Source: Bacteroidota bacterium
GTDB lineage: Bacteria; Bacteroidota; Rhodothermia; Rhodothermales; Bin80
Reading direction: 5' to 3'
Assembly (NCBI GenBank): GCA_028875125.1
Contig: JAPPGC010000080.1
Coordinates: 1 to 39,370 of the forward strand
DNA length: 39,370 nucleotides
In this document: positions 17,012 to 25,012 of the stretch, in pieces
How positions within the stretch are numbered: the stretch's first letter is position 1
Layout of the letters: every line of letters starts with the position of its first letter
Made by a program: the position numbers and the translations under genes
The notes under the pieces: model-generated
Seen by the model: the letters and a program-made list of their open reading frames with translations, nothing else
Told to the model about the DNA's origin: nothing
Databases searched by the model: none

Positions 17012-17338
17012 CTAGAAGCCCGCAACTAAACGGGTTTCCTGTCCTAGACGATCCATGATCTGATTCTGTACAACCAGATAGGCTTGAGGGTGCTTGGCAT
17101 AGAAGGCCATACGATCGTCAAATTCCTTTCTAGATAGTCCTCTGCGCACGATTATTGAATCAAGCGGGGCACCATCCGACCCGTATCCTAGTTCAGCACG
17201 CGCGTTAGCCAAATGTATATCAATAAATATCTCAGCCATAAGGCTGTCAACAGGCTCCTTTCCTAGCTCTTCAGGACTGGTGGTGCAGGCCGAGAAGACA
17301 GCGAGGAGCAATACACAATACCAGCTATATACGCTCAC
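17012..17338 (-). CDS. DUF4296-family lipoprotein
   Basis: 108 aa using GTG 17338, which lies 4-10 nt after an AAGAAGAA stretch that can serve as a ribosome-binding site. It gives a lipoprotein signal (VSVYSWYCVLLLAVFSAC, acylated Cys in FSAC). The longer open frame back to 17437 runs through the coding end of the upstream gene and places the signal internally, so it is rejected. The mature part has the DUF4296 pattern: IFIDIHLANARAE, a short loop, then FDDRMAFYAKHP and a final MDRLG. Predicted to sit in the inner or outer membrane facing the periplasm. Function unknown. Overlaps the DUF4837 gene by 14 bp. Confidence 0.8.
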   Translation of the reverse strand: MSVYSWYCVLLLAVFSACTTSPEELGKEPVDSLMAEIFIDIHLANARAELGYGSDGAPLDSIIVRRGLSRKEFDDRMAFYAKHPQAYLVVQNQIMDRLGQETRLVAGF

Positions 17339-18431
17339 GTTGTTCTTCTTCAAGGGTACGAAATGTATAGGCGATGACTTCCATTTGTCGCACAAACTCA
17401 CGCTTGGAATAATTAGGTGCGAAAACCATTCCATCAATCAGGTAAAGCCGGCGGGTGGGCTCATCATAGAATGCATAGGAAACAAAAGGTCCCCCCATGC
17501 CAAAAGGAAATATGCGACCATTCTCTTCGCCAACCATGTGCCACAGGCCACGAAATTCAATTGCGTAGCGGTCATTAAAATTGATCTCTGTAGCGGTCAT
17601 GGGACGACGACGATCAACCTCAATCCATCCTCCCGCTGTGCCGCCAATGTACCGCTGTGTGAGTGCATCTCGGGCAAGAACAATCCATTCAGCGGTAAGG
17701 TTCTCGGGATTTCCGTCTTCCTCATAATACACAAACATACTTCGCCATGTATCCGAAAGTACGCGACGGAGCCAAACGAACTGTGTTGTGTCGATAGCAA
17801 CAAAAAAATCATGTTGTCCGTGCACAGCAAATCCATGTCGGTCCATCAAGGTCTGTTCCAGGCCGCGCTGGCGTCCAATATCAAACATGTTCATATGAAG
17901 ACGTGCTCGTTCGGCTTCATTAAAATGATACCTGATTTGTTCTGAGTACTGTTCAATGGAACTGGTCAGGTCATCAGGGGAGCCTGCTGCCAAATAGTAG
18001 ACCAATTGGCTTCTCCTCCAGTTGTTTGGTCGAGCGACCAGCGCGGGTGAGCCGCCCAGGATCATTTCACGTAGAGAGTCGGCACCGAAGATCGTACTCA
18101 GGTATTGGCTTTCGGGCGTAGCATCATTGTCGATTAGACCCACAAAGAGCACATTCTTGCGGTCCTGAACCATTTCAAATGCAGCACGGGAGGTAAGGCC
18201 TATTGCTTCCAGATCGAACTCAGGTTCAATGGCCGGAAGCGTTTCAATCGCTCCACCCACATGGTCTCGGACAGCGTCTCCTACGTCGCCTCGCCAGAGT
18301 GCGGAGTCAATAACAACCGTGATTTGCCCGTCTACGCCAGAGGCATTGGGACGAAAGTCATTATTGAATACGCCGTCGCCGCAGCCAGTGCAAATGAAGG
18401 CCGCTGTCAGCAAGAGGATAGTACATCGCAT
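17325..18431 (-). CDS. DUF4837-family lipoprotein
   Basis: 368 aa. Lipoprotein signal MRCTILLLTAAFICTGC (acylated Cys17), followed by a short linker and two similar alpha/beta halves. Residues ~35-180 include GQITVVIDSALWRGDVGDAV and the FDLEAIG segment; the second half contains DRYAIEFRGLWHMV and FVSYAFYD. This matches the Bacteroidota family DUF4837, whose biochemical role is not known. It starts 17 bp after trpA in the same direction, so it is likely transcribed with the trp genes, although a functional link to tryptophan is not evident. Confidence 0.82.
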   Translation of the reverse strand: MRCTILLLTAAFICTGCGDGVFNNDFRPNASGVDGQITVVIDSALWRGDVGDAVRDHVGGAIETLPAIEPEFDLEAIGLTSRAAFEMVQDRKNVLFVGLIDNDATPESQYLSTIFGADSLREMILGGSPALVARPNNWRRSQLVYYLAAGSPDDLTSSIEQYSEQIRYHFNEAERARLHMNMFDIGRQRGLEQTLMDRHGFAVHGQHDFFVAIDTTQFVWLRRVLSDTWRSMFVYYEEDGNPENLTAEWIVLARDALTQRYIGGTAGGWIEVDRRRPMTATEINFNDRYAIEFRGLWHMVGEENGRIFPFGMGGPFVSYAFYDEPTRRLYLIDGMVFAPNYSKREFVRQMEVIAYTFRTLEEEQRERI

Positions 18432-18448
18432 TATAGTTCACGCAAGAT

Positions 18449-19270
18449 TTATTTTTCGGGACCATACTTGAGAGAGCGCACAAATCGTGCCACCTGCTGA
18501 CCACGCTCGGCCATCGGCAGGTCCGGGCATGCCCACAAGCGGTCCACTTCTTTGATGACTGCCGATCCAACGATAAAACCATCAGTATGCTTCGTGAGAT
18601 CACAGGCGTTATCATAGGATTGAATTCCGAATCCCACCAGTAGGGGATTGTGTGTTATTATTTCACGTGCATGTTTCAGGTAAGAATCAATGGCATCCAG
18701 ACGTCCTGCAAGCCCAGTGCCTGTCAGGCCTGTGATGGTCACGCAATAGACAAAGCCGTCGGACAGGCGGTCAATTTCCTTCATGCGTTCATCCGGAGTG
18801 TTGGGGGCTACGAGGAACACTAAATTCAGTCTGTATTTTTGCATGTGTACGCGCACGAGAGCCGCCTCTTGCGGAGGCAGGTCAGGGATGATCAATCCAT
18901 CCACACCTGCGTCAGCTGCAAGTTCACAGAACTTTGCTGCGCCGAAGCGCAAAATGGGGTTAACATAGCCCATGAGAAGGAGTGGTGTTTCGCTGCGTTG
19001 TCTGAACCGTGCCGCGATTTCCAATGTATCCTGCATCGTGATCCCGGCCTTCAGGGCGCGCGTACTGGAATATTGTATGGGAAGGCCCTCGGCAAGGGGA
19101 TCACTGTGGGGCATTCCCAATTCAATGAAATCGGCGCCGCCCTCATCAATCGCATCCAGAAGAAGGTCTGTGACTTCAGGTGAAGGGAATCCACTTGTAA
19201 GGAAGATTCCCATGGCCTTCTCCTTATTCGAATTCAGTGTCAGCAATCGAGAGGATAAACGTGAACTCAT
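18449..19270 (-). CDS. trpA: Tryptophan synthase alpha subunit
   Basis: 273 aa from ATG 19270, which overlaps the trpB stop as ATGA; the longer open frame to 19318 extends into trpB and is rejected. TrpA splits indole-3-glycerol phosphate into indole and glyceraldehyde-3-phosphate and passes indole to TrpB. The TIM-barrel signature reads [19 protein letters not shown] (residues 49-67): the catalytic Glu (E50) is present, but the position of the usual catalytic Asp (PLAD in most bacteria) is Glu61. Other motifs are intact: [47 protein letters not shown] and GFIVGSAVI. The gene is full length and inside a complete operon, so it is probably active. Confidence 0.93.
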   Translation of the reverse strand: MSSRLSSRLLTLNSNKEKAMGIFLTSGFPSPEVTDLLLDAIDEGGADFIELGMPHSDPLAEGLPIQYSSTRALKAGITMQDTLEIAARFRQRSETPLLLMGYVNPILRFGAAKFCELAADAGVDGLIIPDLPPQEAALVRVHMQKYRLNLVFLVAPNTPDERMKEIDRLSDGFVYCVTITGLTGTGLAGRLDAIDSYLKHAREIITHNPLLVGFGIQSYDNACDLTKHTDGFIVGSAVIKEVDRLWACPDLPMAERGQQVARFVRSLKYGPEK

Positions 19271-20451
19271 AGATGATCCATGATGGTTTGCATATCCTTG
19301 TCCCCGCGTCCAGAGCAATTCACCACAATTGTTGCGTCAGTGGCAATCTGGGGAACGATTTTTTTCAGTGCTGCGATGGCGTGAGCAGTTTCAAGCGCCG
19401 GGATGATTCCTTCCGTTCTGGACAATAACTCAACACCAACCAATGCATTCTTATCTGTTTCAGTGAGATAGGTTACCCGTCCAAGGTCCTTGAGCCATGC
19501 GTGTTCGGGGCCAACGCCAGGGTAGTCCAGCCCTGCCGAGATGGAGTGCGCCAATTCAATCTGTCCATCACTATCCTGAAGCAAATAACTCATCGCCCCA
19601 TGCAGGACCCCCTTATCTCCACGCGTGAGCGTAGCGGCATGACGTCCATCAAGTCCCTCGCCTGCGGCTTCCACACCGAACATCTGTACTTCGGGATGAT
19701 CAATGAATGGATAGAACAACCCAATTGCATTGGATCCGCCCCCCACGCAGGCTACAAGCACATCGGGAATGCCCTTACCAGTTACCATACTTAACTGTTC
19801 TTTGACTTCTTCACCGATCACCGTATGAAAGCTGCGTACCATCATTGGGTAGGGGTGCGGGCCTACGACGGAACCAATGATATAAAACGTGTCAGTCGGA
19901 TTGGAAACCCAATCCCGGATGGCCTCATTCGTAGCGTCCTTCAGGGTTTGACTACCACTGGTAACCGGACGTACTTCTGCTCCCAGGAGTTGCATGCGAG
20001 CGACATTTAGTGCCTGACGTTCCGTATCCTCGGCTCCCATGTAGACGACACACTGTAACCCAAAACAAGCAGCGACAGTGGCAGTAGCCACGCCATGTTG
20101 TCCTGCTCCTGTTTCGGCTATGATTCGCGTCTTACCCATTTTGTGGGCAAGAAGGATCTGGCCAATAGTGTTATTGATCTTATGTGCACCAGTGTGACAC
20201 AGATCCTCACGTTTAAGGAGAATACGTCCTGCCCCGAGGGCCTCGCTTAATCGGTTGGCCGGTGTCAGCGCGGTAGGGCGTCCAACATAGGTTTTAAGTA
20301 GGTCTTGGTATTGGGCGTGAAAATCCGCGTCCTGCCAGGATTCCTCAAATGCCGTACAAAGGGCATCGAGTTCTGGGACCAGAATCTCGGGTACATAGGC
20401 ACCACCATATGGCCCAAAACGCCCTGTATGGTCTGGTGCGTTATAGATCAG
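19267..20451 (-). CDS. trpB: Tryptophan synthase beta subunit, probable CTG start
   Basis: 394 aa when started at CTG 20451 (CTG ATC TAT AAC). TrpB condenses indole with serine using PLP. The N-terminal family sequence [14 protein letters not shown] follows at residues 8-21, then [16 protein letters not shown] with the PLP lysine, AETGAGQHG, the phosphate-binding CVGGGSNA and the terminal SGRGDKD. There is no ATG, GTG or TTG between the in-frame TAG just upstream and Met105 (MGKTR); starting there would delete the PLP lysine. AAGG six nt before the CTG supports this start. The gene overlaps trpF by 11 bp and trpA by 4 bp. Confidence 0.92.
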   Translation of the reverse strand: MIYNAPDHTGRFGPYGGAYVPEILVPELDALCTAFEESWQDADFHAQYQDLLKTYVGRPTALTPANRLSEALGAGRILLKREDLCHTGAHKINNTIGQILLAHKMGKTRIIAETGAGQHGVATATVAACFGLQCVVYMGAEDTERQALNVARMQLLGAEVRPVTSGSQTLKDATNEAIRDWVSNPTDTFYIIGSVVGPHPYPMMVRSFHTVIGEEVKEQLSMVTGKGIPDVLVACVGGGSNAIGLFYPFIDHPEVQMFGVEAAGEGLDGRHAATLTRGDKGVLHGAMSYLLQDSDGQIELAHSISAGLDYPGVGPEHAWLKDLGRVTYLTETDKNALVGVELLSRTEGIIPALETAHAIAALKKIVPQIATDATIVVNCSGRGDKDMQTIMDHL

Positions 20452-21082
20452 AGGAAACCTTAGCTATTGATTCAAAAAAATTGTTCACTAATTCAAAATC
20501 TTTTTCACCGGGTGCGTACTCGAGCCCGCTAGAAATATCAACACCCCAGGGGGATGCAGACTGAACAGCTTGCTTTACATTGCCTGGATTTAACCCTCCT
20601 GCGAGCATGATCGGGAAATCCGCCGCCAGTGACTTGGCAACATTCCAGTCAAAAGACTTGCCTGTACCACCTGCAAGCTCAGGATGCCATGTATCGAGCA
20701 GAAAGAGCTCTACACAGTCCTCGTACGCTGCAAGTATCCGGGCCAGTGATCGGGCATTCGTGCCTGGTTTGACAGAGAATGCCTTTATCACAGGGAGTGT
20801 CATGCGTCTGCAGTATGCAGGCGATTCATCGCCGTGCAGCTGCACTTGATCAAAATTTGCAATGGTGCAACTGTGATTAACCGATTCCGCATCTGTATTC
20901 ACGAACACCCCGACCGTTTTGGGACCGTAGATCCATGCTTTAATCTGTCCTACCTGATCTGGAGCAATGTAACGTGGGCTGGGAGGGTGTTGAATAAATC
21001 CCAGATAATCAGCTCCTGCACCGGCGCAAAATCGTGCGTCCGCCAGAGAAGTCAACCCGCAGATTTTTACTCTGCACTGCAT
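20441..21082 (-). CDS. trpF: Phosphoribosylanthranilate isomerase
   Basis: 213 aa TIM-barrel enzyme converting phosphoribosylanthranilate to CdRP. Visible motifs: VKICGLTS with catalytic Cys8, [28 protein letters not shown], the catalytic Asp in [26 protein letters not shown] and GVDISSGLE near the phosphate site. The length is usual. Start ATG 21082 shares its A with the trpC stop (TGATG), implying translational coupling. Confidence 0.95.
   Translation of the reverse strand: MQCRVKICGLTSLADARFCAGAGADYLGFIQHPPSPRYIAPDQVGQIKAWIYGPKTVGVFVNTDAESVNHSCTIANFDQVQLHGDESPAYCRRMTLPVIKAFSVKPGTNARSLARILAAYEDCVELFLLDTWHPELAGGTGKSFDWNVAKSLAADFPIMLAGGLNPGNVKQAVQSASPWGVDISSGLEYAPGEKDFELVNNFFESIAKVSSDL
20458..20461 (-). 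promoter_or_regulatory. Shine-Dalgarno AAGG for the trpB CTG start
   Basis: AAGG on the minus strand inside the 3' end of trpF, followed by TTTCCT and then CTG at 20451. The 6-nt spacing is ideal and helps select CTG over the adjacent ATC codon. Confidence 0.5.
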
Positions 21083-21888
21083 CAGTTTGTATGCGATGTA
21101 AGGATAGTAGCGGTCATCTCTCGCAGAGACCGCAATGCGACACCGGGGTTCTCCGCTCGCATAAATGTCTCTCCAATCAATACTGCGTTTACTCCTCGAC
21201 GATGTAGGTATGCCAGATCAGCAGGCGATCGGAGTCCGCTTTCGGAAACTTTAATTACCTCGCCTCCAACCAGCTCGAATACCCTTAGCGAGTGGTCAAT
21301 ATCCACTTCAAAAGTATGTAAATCCCGGTTGTTTACGCCGAGGATAGAAACCTGATCAAAATCAATCTTGTCCAACTCAATTGGATCATAGACTTCAACC
21401 AGACACGCCAGTTTCAATTCTGCTGCCAGGGTGAGCAGGTCCTTGAGCTGTGATGCCTCAAGTATCGCTGCAATCAGCAGTACGGCGTCAGCTCCATTTG
21501 CTCGCGCCTCGTACAGTTGATAGGGGTCAATTATGAAATCTTTTCGCAGAAGCGGGCAGTTGGAGTTTGCAGCTGCCAGCGCTAAGTGTGTAAGGGAACC
21601 TCCAAAATGATCTTCTTCGGTCAGCACACTTATAGCGTTTGCCCCGGCGGCGGTATAATCCTTGGCAAGCGCCTGCACATCAAATGGTTCTCTAAGTAGG
21701 CCTTTGGATGGGGAACGACGCTTTATTTCCGCGATGACAGCGAGCTCTGGTCCAGTGAGTGCAGATTCAAAATCTCTCACAGAACGAGCAGTGCGAATTG
21801 CGGCTTCTAATTCATGTACTGGCGTGAGATTCTTGCGTCGCTCCAGTGAAAACTTGACGTCTGTTACGATACGGTCTAGGACCGTCAT
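21082..21888 (-). CDS. trpC: Indole-3-glycerol phosphate synthase
   Basis: 268 aa, closing the indole ring of CdRP. The family signature VIAEIKRRSPSKG (residues 51-63) carries the substrate-binding Lys55. ISVLTEEDHFGGS, LLRKDFIIDPYQ with the catalytic Lys, ADAVLLIAA, LVEVYD, GVNNRDL, VSESGL and AVLIGETFM follow in the expected order. It overlaps trpD by 4 bp (ATGA) and is a separate protein from TrpF, not fused as in enterobacteria. Confidence 0.96.
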   Translation of the reverse strand: MTVLDRIVTDVKFSLERRKNLTPVHELEAAIRTARSVRDFESALTGPELAVIAEIKRRSPSKGLLREPFDVQALAKDYTAAGANAISVLTEEDHFGGSLTHLALAAANSNCPLLRKDFIIDPYQLYEARANGADAVLLIAAILEASQLKDLLTLAAELKLACLVEVYDPIELDKIDFDQVSILGVNNRDLHTFEVDIDHSLRVFELVGGEVIKVSESGLRSPADLAYLHRRGVNAVLIGETFMRAENPGVALRSLREMTATILTSHTN

Positions 21889-22901
21889 GTTCTGTTGCTG
21901 ACTTCACACAGCATCTGGAGGCGCGCGTATGCGGCACCTGAATCAATACTCGTCATTGAGGCCGCAATACAATCATTCATGCTTTCATAACGGCCGGATA
22001 CCCATAGTCCAAGCGCACTGTTCAAGACAACTACATCCCGGCTGGGGCCAGTTTTTCCGTCAAGCACTGAGCGAAGGATAGATGCATTCTGTTTTGCATC
22101 CCCTCCGATAAGACTTGAAAGATTCGCCTGTTCCAGGCAGTAAGTCTCTGGACTGATACGGAAGATACTTGGTGCTTTGTCACTAGCTTGAAAATCTATG
22201 ACAGTAGTAGGGGCAGCGATAGAAGCTTCGTCAAGTCCATCTTCGGAGTGCAGGGCAATCACATGCTCCGCTCCCAAGCCATGCATAATGTTTGCAATAA
22301 CTTCTGCAGTCTCAAGGTTAAAAGCTCCAATCACTTGTCGTTTAACGCCCGCGGGGTTACAAAGCGGACCCAATATGTTGAATACTGTGCGCGCTCCCAA
22401 TGCTGTGCGGACCGGCATTACGTGACGCATTGCCGGATGGTAATGCCTTGCAAAAATGAACCCGATCCCGACCTCTTCCAGGCATACGGTAATGCCCTCG
22501 GGTCCAAGGTCCACATTCACGCCCAGTGCTTCCAGAACATCAGCACTTCCAGACTTGGAGGAGACACTTCTGTTACCGTGCTTTGCAACGGTGACTCCCG
22601 CTCCCGCGCAAACGAGGGCCGCGGCCGTGGAAATATTAAAAGTGCCAGTCCCGTCACCTCCTGTACCGCATACATCAATTGCATCTGGATCCTTGCAGGT
22701 CACAGGGACAAAGTATGTCCGCATAACACGTGCAAGGGCGATCAACTCATCTAGAGTTTCTCCACGGGCCCGCAGCCCCATCAATAGTCCCGCGATTTGA
22801 ACAGGATCAGCTTTACCCTGCATTATTAGATGCATGGCATCAGCTGCCTGATCTGCAGAGAGCGATTCGCCTCGAGACAAAATCCGCAAGTACTCCGTCA
22901 T
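21885..22901 (-). CDS. trpD: Anthranilate phosphoribosyltransferase
   Basis: 338 aa, transferring phosphoribose from PRPP to anthranilate. The glycine-rich PRPP loop reads CGTGGDGTGTFNIST (residues 78-92), followed by VAKHGNRSVSSKSGSADVLEALG, FARHYHPAM, and RTVFNILGPLCNPA. It is monofunctional, without a fused glutaminase. Start ATG 22901 overlaps the trpG stop by 4 bp. Confidence 0.96.
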   Translation of the reverse strand: MTEYLRILSRGESLSADQAADAMHLIMQGKADPVQIAGLLMGLRARGETLDELIALARVMRTYFVPVTCKDPDAIDVCGTGGDGTGTFNISTAAALVCAGAGVTVAKHGNRSVSSKSGSADVLEALGVNVDLGPEGITVCLEEVGIGFIFARHYHPAMRHVMPVRTALGARTVFNILGPLCNPAGVKRQVIGAFNLETAEVIANIMHGLGAEHVIALHSEDGLDEASIAAPTTVIDFQASDKAPSIFRISPETYCLEQANLSSLIGGDAKQNASILRSVLDGKTGPSRDVVVLNSALGLWVSGRYESMNDCIAASMTSIDSGAAYARLQMLCEVSNRT

Positions 22902-23476
22902 GATTCAACCCCGATTCGATTCAGCCAGTTATTGATCAAAACGCTACCGTTACGAGTCATGACGCTTTCGGGATGGAATTGCACGCCTTCTACGGGGTGG
23001 GAACTGTGTCTAACCCCCATGATCACGCCATCCGGCGTCGAAGCAGTGACATTGAGACAGGAAGGTATGGATTGGGGATTCAGTACCAAGGAATGATAGC
23101 GTGTAGCTTCAAACGAGCTTGGAACACCCTCAAAGAGGTCGCTGCCGTTGTGGTGGACCGCACTGGTTTTACCATGCATCAGGGTGGGGGCGTAAGTCAC
23201 TTCTGCCCCGTACACCTCCCCAATAATCTGATGCCCAAGGCAGATTCCCAGTATAGGGATCCTGCTGCCGAGTTCAGACACCACCATGTTACATATTCCA
23301 GCGTCACTGGGGCGCCCCGGGCCTGGTGAGATAACAATGCCCTTCAAGGACATTGCATCAATTTCCGAGGGGGCCAAAACATCATTGCGTACGACACGAA
23401 TGGCAGGTGTGGTGCAGCCGATGAGTTGCACCAGATTGTACGTAAAGGAATCGTAATTGTCTAAAACGAGAATCAA
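22898..23476 (-). CDS. trpG: Anthranilate synthase component II (glutamine amidotransferase)
   Basis: 192 aa class I glutaminase supplying ammonia to TrpE. The N-terminus MILVLDNYDSFTYNLVQ is classic. The oxyanion segment SPGPGRPSDAG precedes the nucleophile Cys79 in GICLGHQ, and the His-Glu pair lies in QFHPES near residue 168. In many bacteria this subunit also serves p-aminobenzoate synthesis; the location here favours tryptophan. It is separated from trpE by trpS and an unknown gene, and overlaps trpS by 4 bp. Confidence 0.94.
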   Translation of the reverse strand: MILVLDNYDSFTYNLVQLIGCTTPAIRVVRNDVLAPSEIDAMSLKGIVISPGPGRPSDAGICNMVVSELGSRIPILGICLGHQIIGEVYGAEVTYAPTLMHGKTSAVHHNGSDLFEGVPSSFEATRYHSLVLNPQSIPSCLNVTASTPDGVIMGVRHSSHPVEGVQFHPESVMTRNGSVLINNWLNRIGVES

Positions 23477-24489
23477 ACCCTGTAAGTAGTCATTAGGCCC
23501 GTCAGTTCTCGAACCTTATCCATGCAGGATTCTGCCCGGATACGGGCGTTTGTAGCGCCCTGGCGTAATACATCCCGGACATAGTCCATGTCTTTGAGCA
23601 ATGCTCTTCTGCGCTCGCGCGCCTCCCCGAAATATTCAGTAATCAGTTCAATCAACACCTTCTTGGCGTGACCATACCCATAACCGCCACGCAAATATGC
23701 TTCTCTTATTGCCGACTGCTGTTCTGCCGATGCGAACAGGCGGATCAGCGCAAACACGTTATCTGTATCAGGGTTTTTTGGGGCCTCGAGCGGAGTAGAA
23801 TCGGTTACAATGCGTTTTACACAATTTGCAAGCTGTTTGCCTTCATCGAAAATTCCAATGGTATTGCCATAGCTCTTGGACATCTTACGGCCATCAATGC
23901 CGGGCACTACCGCAACACTTTCCATAATGTGCGCATACGGCACAGGAAACAATGGTTGCTCGGGTGACCATATACGGTTAAAGCGCTGGGCGGTATCCCT
24001 CGCAATTTCAATATGCTGCTTCTGGTCGGCACCTACTGGTACCACTGTTCCCCCATAGATGAGAATATCGGAGGCCTGCAGAATAGGGTAATTGAACAGT
24101 CCGCAATTGGCCGGGAGTCCCTGTGCAACCTTGTCTTTATATGACGTTGCTTTCTCTAGAAGAGAGACTGGGGTAAGGCAGAAAAAAATCCAGGTCAGTT
24201 CGTTAAGCAGCGGCACATCACTCTGCACGAATAGATTCCCCTTTGTCGGATCAAATCCAAGGGCCAGGTAGGTTACCGCGGCGTCGAGCGTGTGATTTAG
24301 AAGCGCTTCCCGGTCGTGCAAAGAGGTCATTGCGTGATAATTCACGATGAAGTAGTACGACGGATGCTCCCTGTGAAGTGTTATATGTTGCCTTAACGCA
24401 CCGAAGTAGTTGCCCAGATGCAATGCCCCGGAGGACTGAATGCCAGATACAACCACAGTCTCGCCAGGGTTAAAGGGGTATGGAGTCAT
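23473..24489 (-). CDS. trpS: Tryptophanyl-tRNA synthetase
   Basis: 338 aa class I aminoacyl-tRNA synthetase of normal bacterial length. The HIGH-type motif is SGALHLGNYFG (residues ~20-30), with the preceding VVSGIQSSG; the KMSKS loop is DGRKMSKSYGNTI. VPVGADQKQHIEIARD is the tryptophan/ATP-binding segment. It charges tRNA-Trp in the cytoplasm. Its position between trpE and trpG, 6 bp after the unknown gene and overlapping trpG by 4 bp, means it is almost certainly co-transcribed with the biosynthetic genes. Confidence 0.95.
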   Translation of the reverse strand: MTPYPFNPGETVVVSGIQSSGALHLGNYFGALRQHITLHREHPSYYFIVNYHAMTSLHDREALLNHTLDAAVTYLALGFDPTKGNLFVQSDVPLLNELTWIFFCLTPVSLLEKATSYKDKVAQGLPANCGLFNYPILQASDILIYGGTVVPVGADQKQHIEIARDTAQRFNRIWSPEQPLFPVPYAHIMESVAVVPGIDGRKMSKSYGNTIGIFDEGKQLANCVKRIVTDSTPLEAPKNPDTDNVFALIRLFASAEQQSAIREAYLRGGYGYGHAKKVLIELITEYFGEARERRRALLKDMDYVRDVLRQGATNARIRAESCMDKVRELTGLMTTYRV

Positions 24490-24495
24490 AGGTAA

Positions 24496-24972
24496 CTACG
24501 CAGGAACGGACGCGTGCCGGACACATGTTCGGATAAACGAAAGCCGGATATCGCTGTTTGTTAACAGGCGTGTCAGTACGGCTTCCGTGCGGATCTGGTG
24601 TTCAATAGGACGCTCTGCTAACAGAAGGTCACGAAAAGCCTCTTCCTGTTTACGCAATTCCGTCAGAGCATCACGACGGCTCAAAGCGAATGTTTCTGGC
24701 TCTACTGTAGTGCCATTATAGGCCGTTCCACCGCAGCTAAAGACTACCTCCATGACCTTACCAACGTCAAGCCGGGCCGTCTTCAGGATGGCAGCGAGTT
24801 CCTGTTTGACGTCCTCCGATGTTAGTAGCGGCAGTAGACTGGTATAGGCGTGGTTCAACGCCACATGTGCTTCAATCAGCGGGTTTAGCTTTTGTACCGT
24901 TTCCTCCCGGCTGATGGTTTTTCCGGCCCATCCTTTCTTCAGAATGGTGGATTTGATCTCCTTGATCGTCAT
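24496..24972 (-). CDS. Unknown 158-aa helical protein inside the trp operon
   Basis: No family recognised with confidence. The protein is predicted largely helical, with no signal peptide or membrane segment, so cytoplasmic. Residues ~25-95 (KLNPLIEAHVALNHAYTSLLPLL, then VKQELAAILKTARLDVGKVMEVVFSCGG) have the spacing of two antiparallel helices and faintly recall DUF2383-type ferritin-like bundles, without clear metal ligands. Two tight turns around CGGTAYNGTT separate them from a second helical half. It starts 40 bp after trpE and ends 6 bp before trpS, so it is in the operon. It does not look like chorismate mutase or the TRAP inhibitor. Confidence 0.75.
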   Translation of the reverse strand: MTIKEIKSTILKKGWAGKTISREETVQKLNPLIEAHVALNHAYTSLLPLLTSEDVKQELAAILKTARLDVGKVMEVVFSCGGTAYNGTTVEPETFALSRRDALTELRKQEEAFRDLLLAERPIEHQIRTEAVLTRLLTNSDIRLSFIRTCVRHASVPA

Positions 24973-25012
24973 GAAATTATCATTGATTGCGGAATATACC
25001 TATTGAATCGAC

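Noticed and set aside
19267-20139. TrpB starting at Met 20139
   Set aside because: This would delete about 104 conserved residues including the PLP lysine; the frame is open and clearly TrpB back to 20451.
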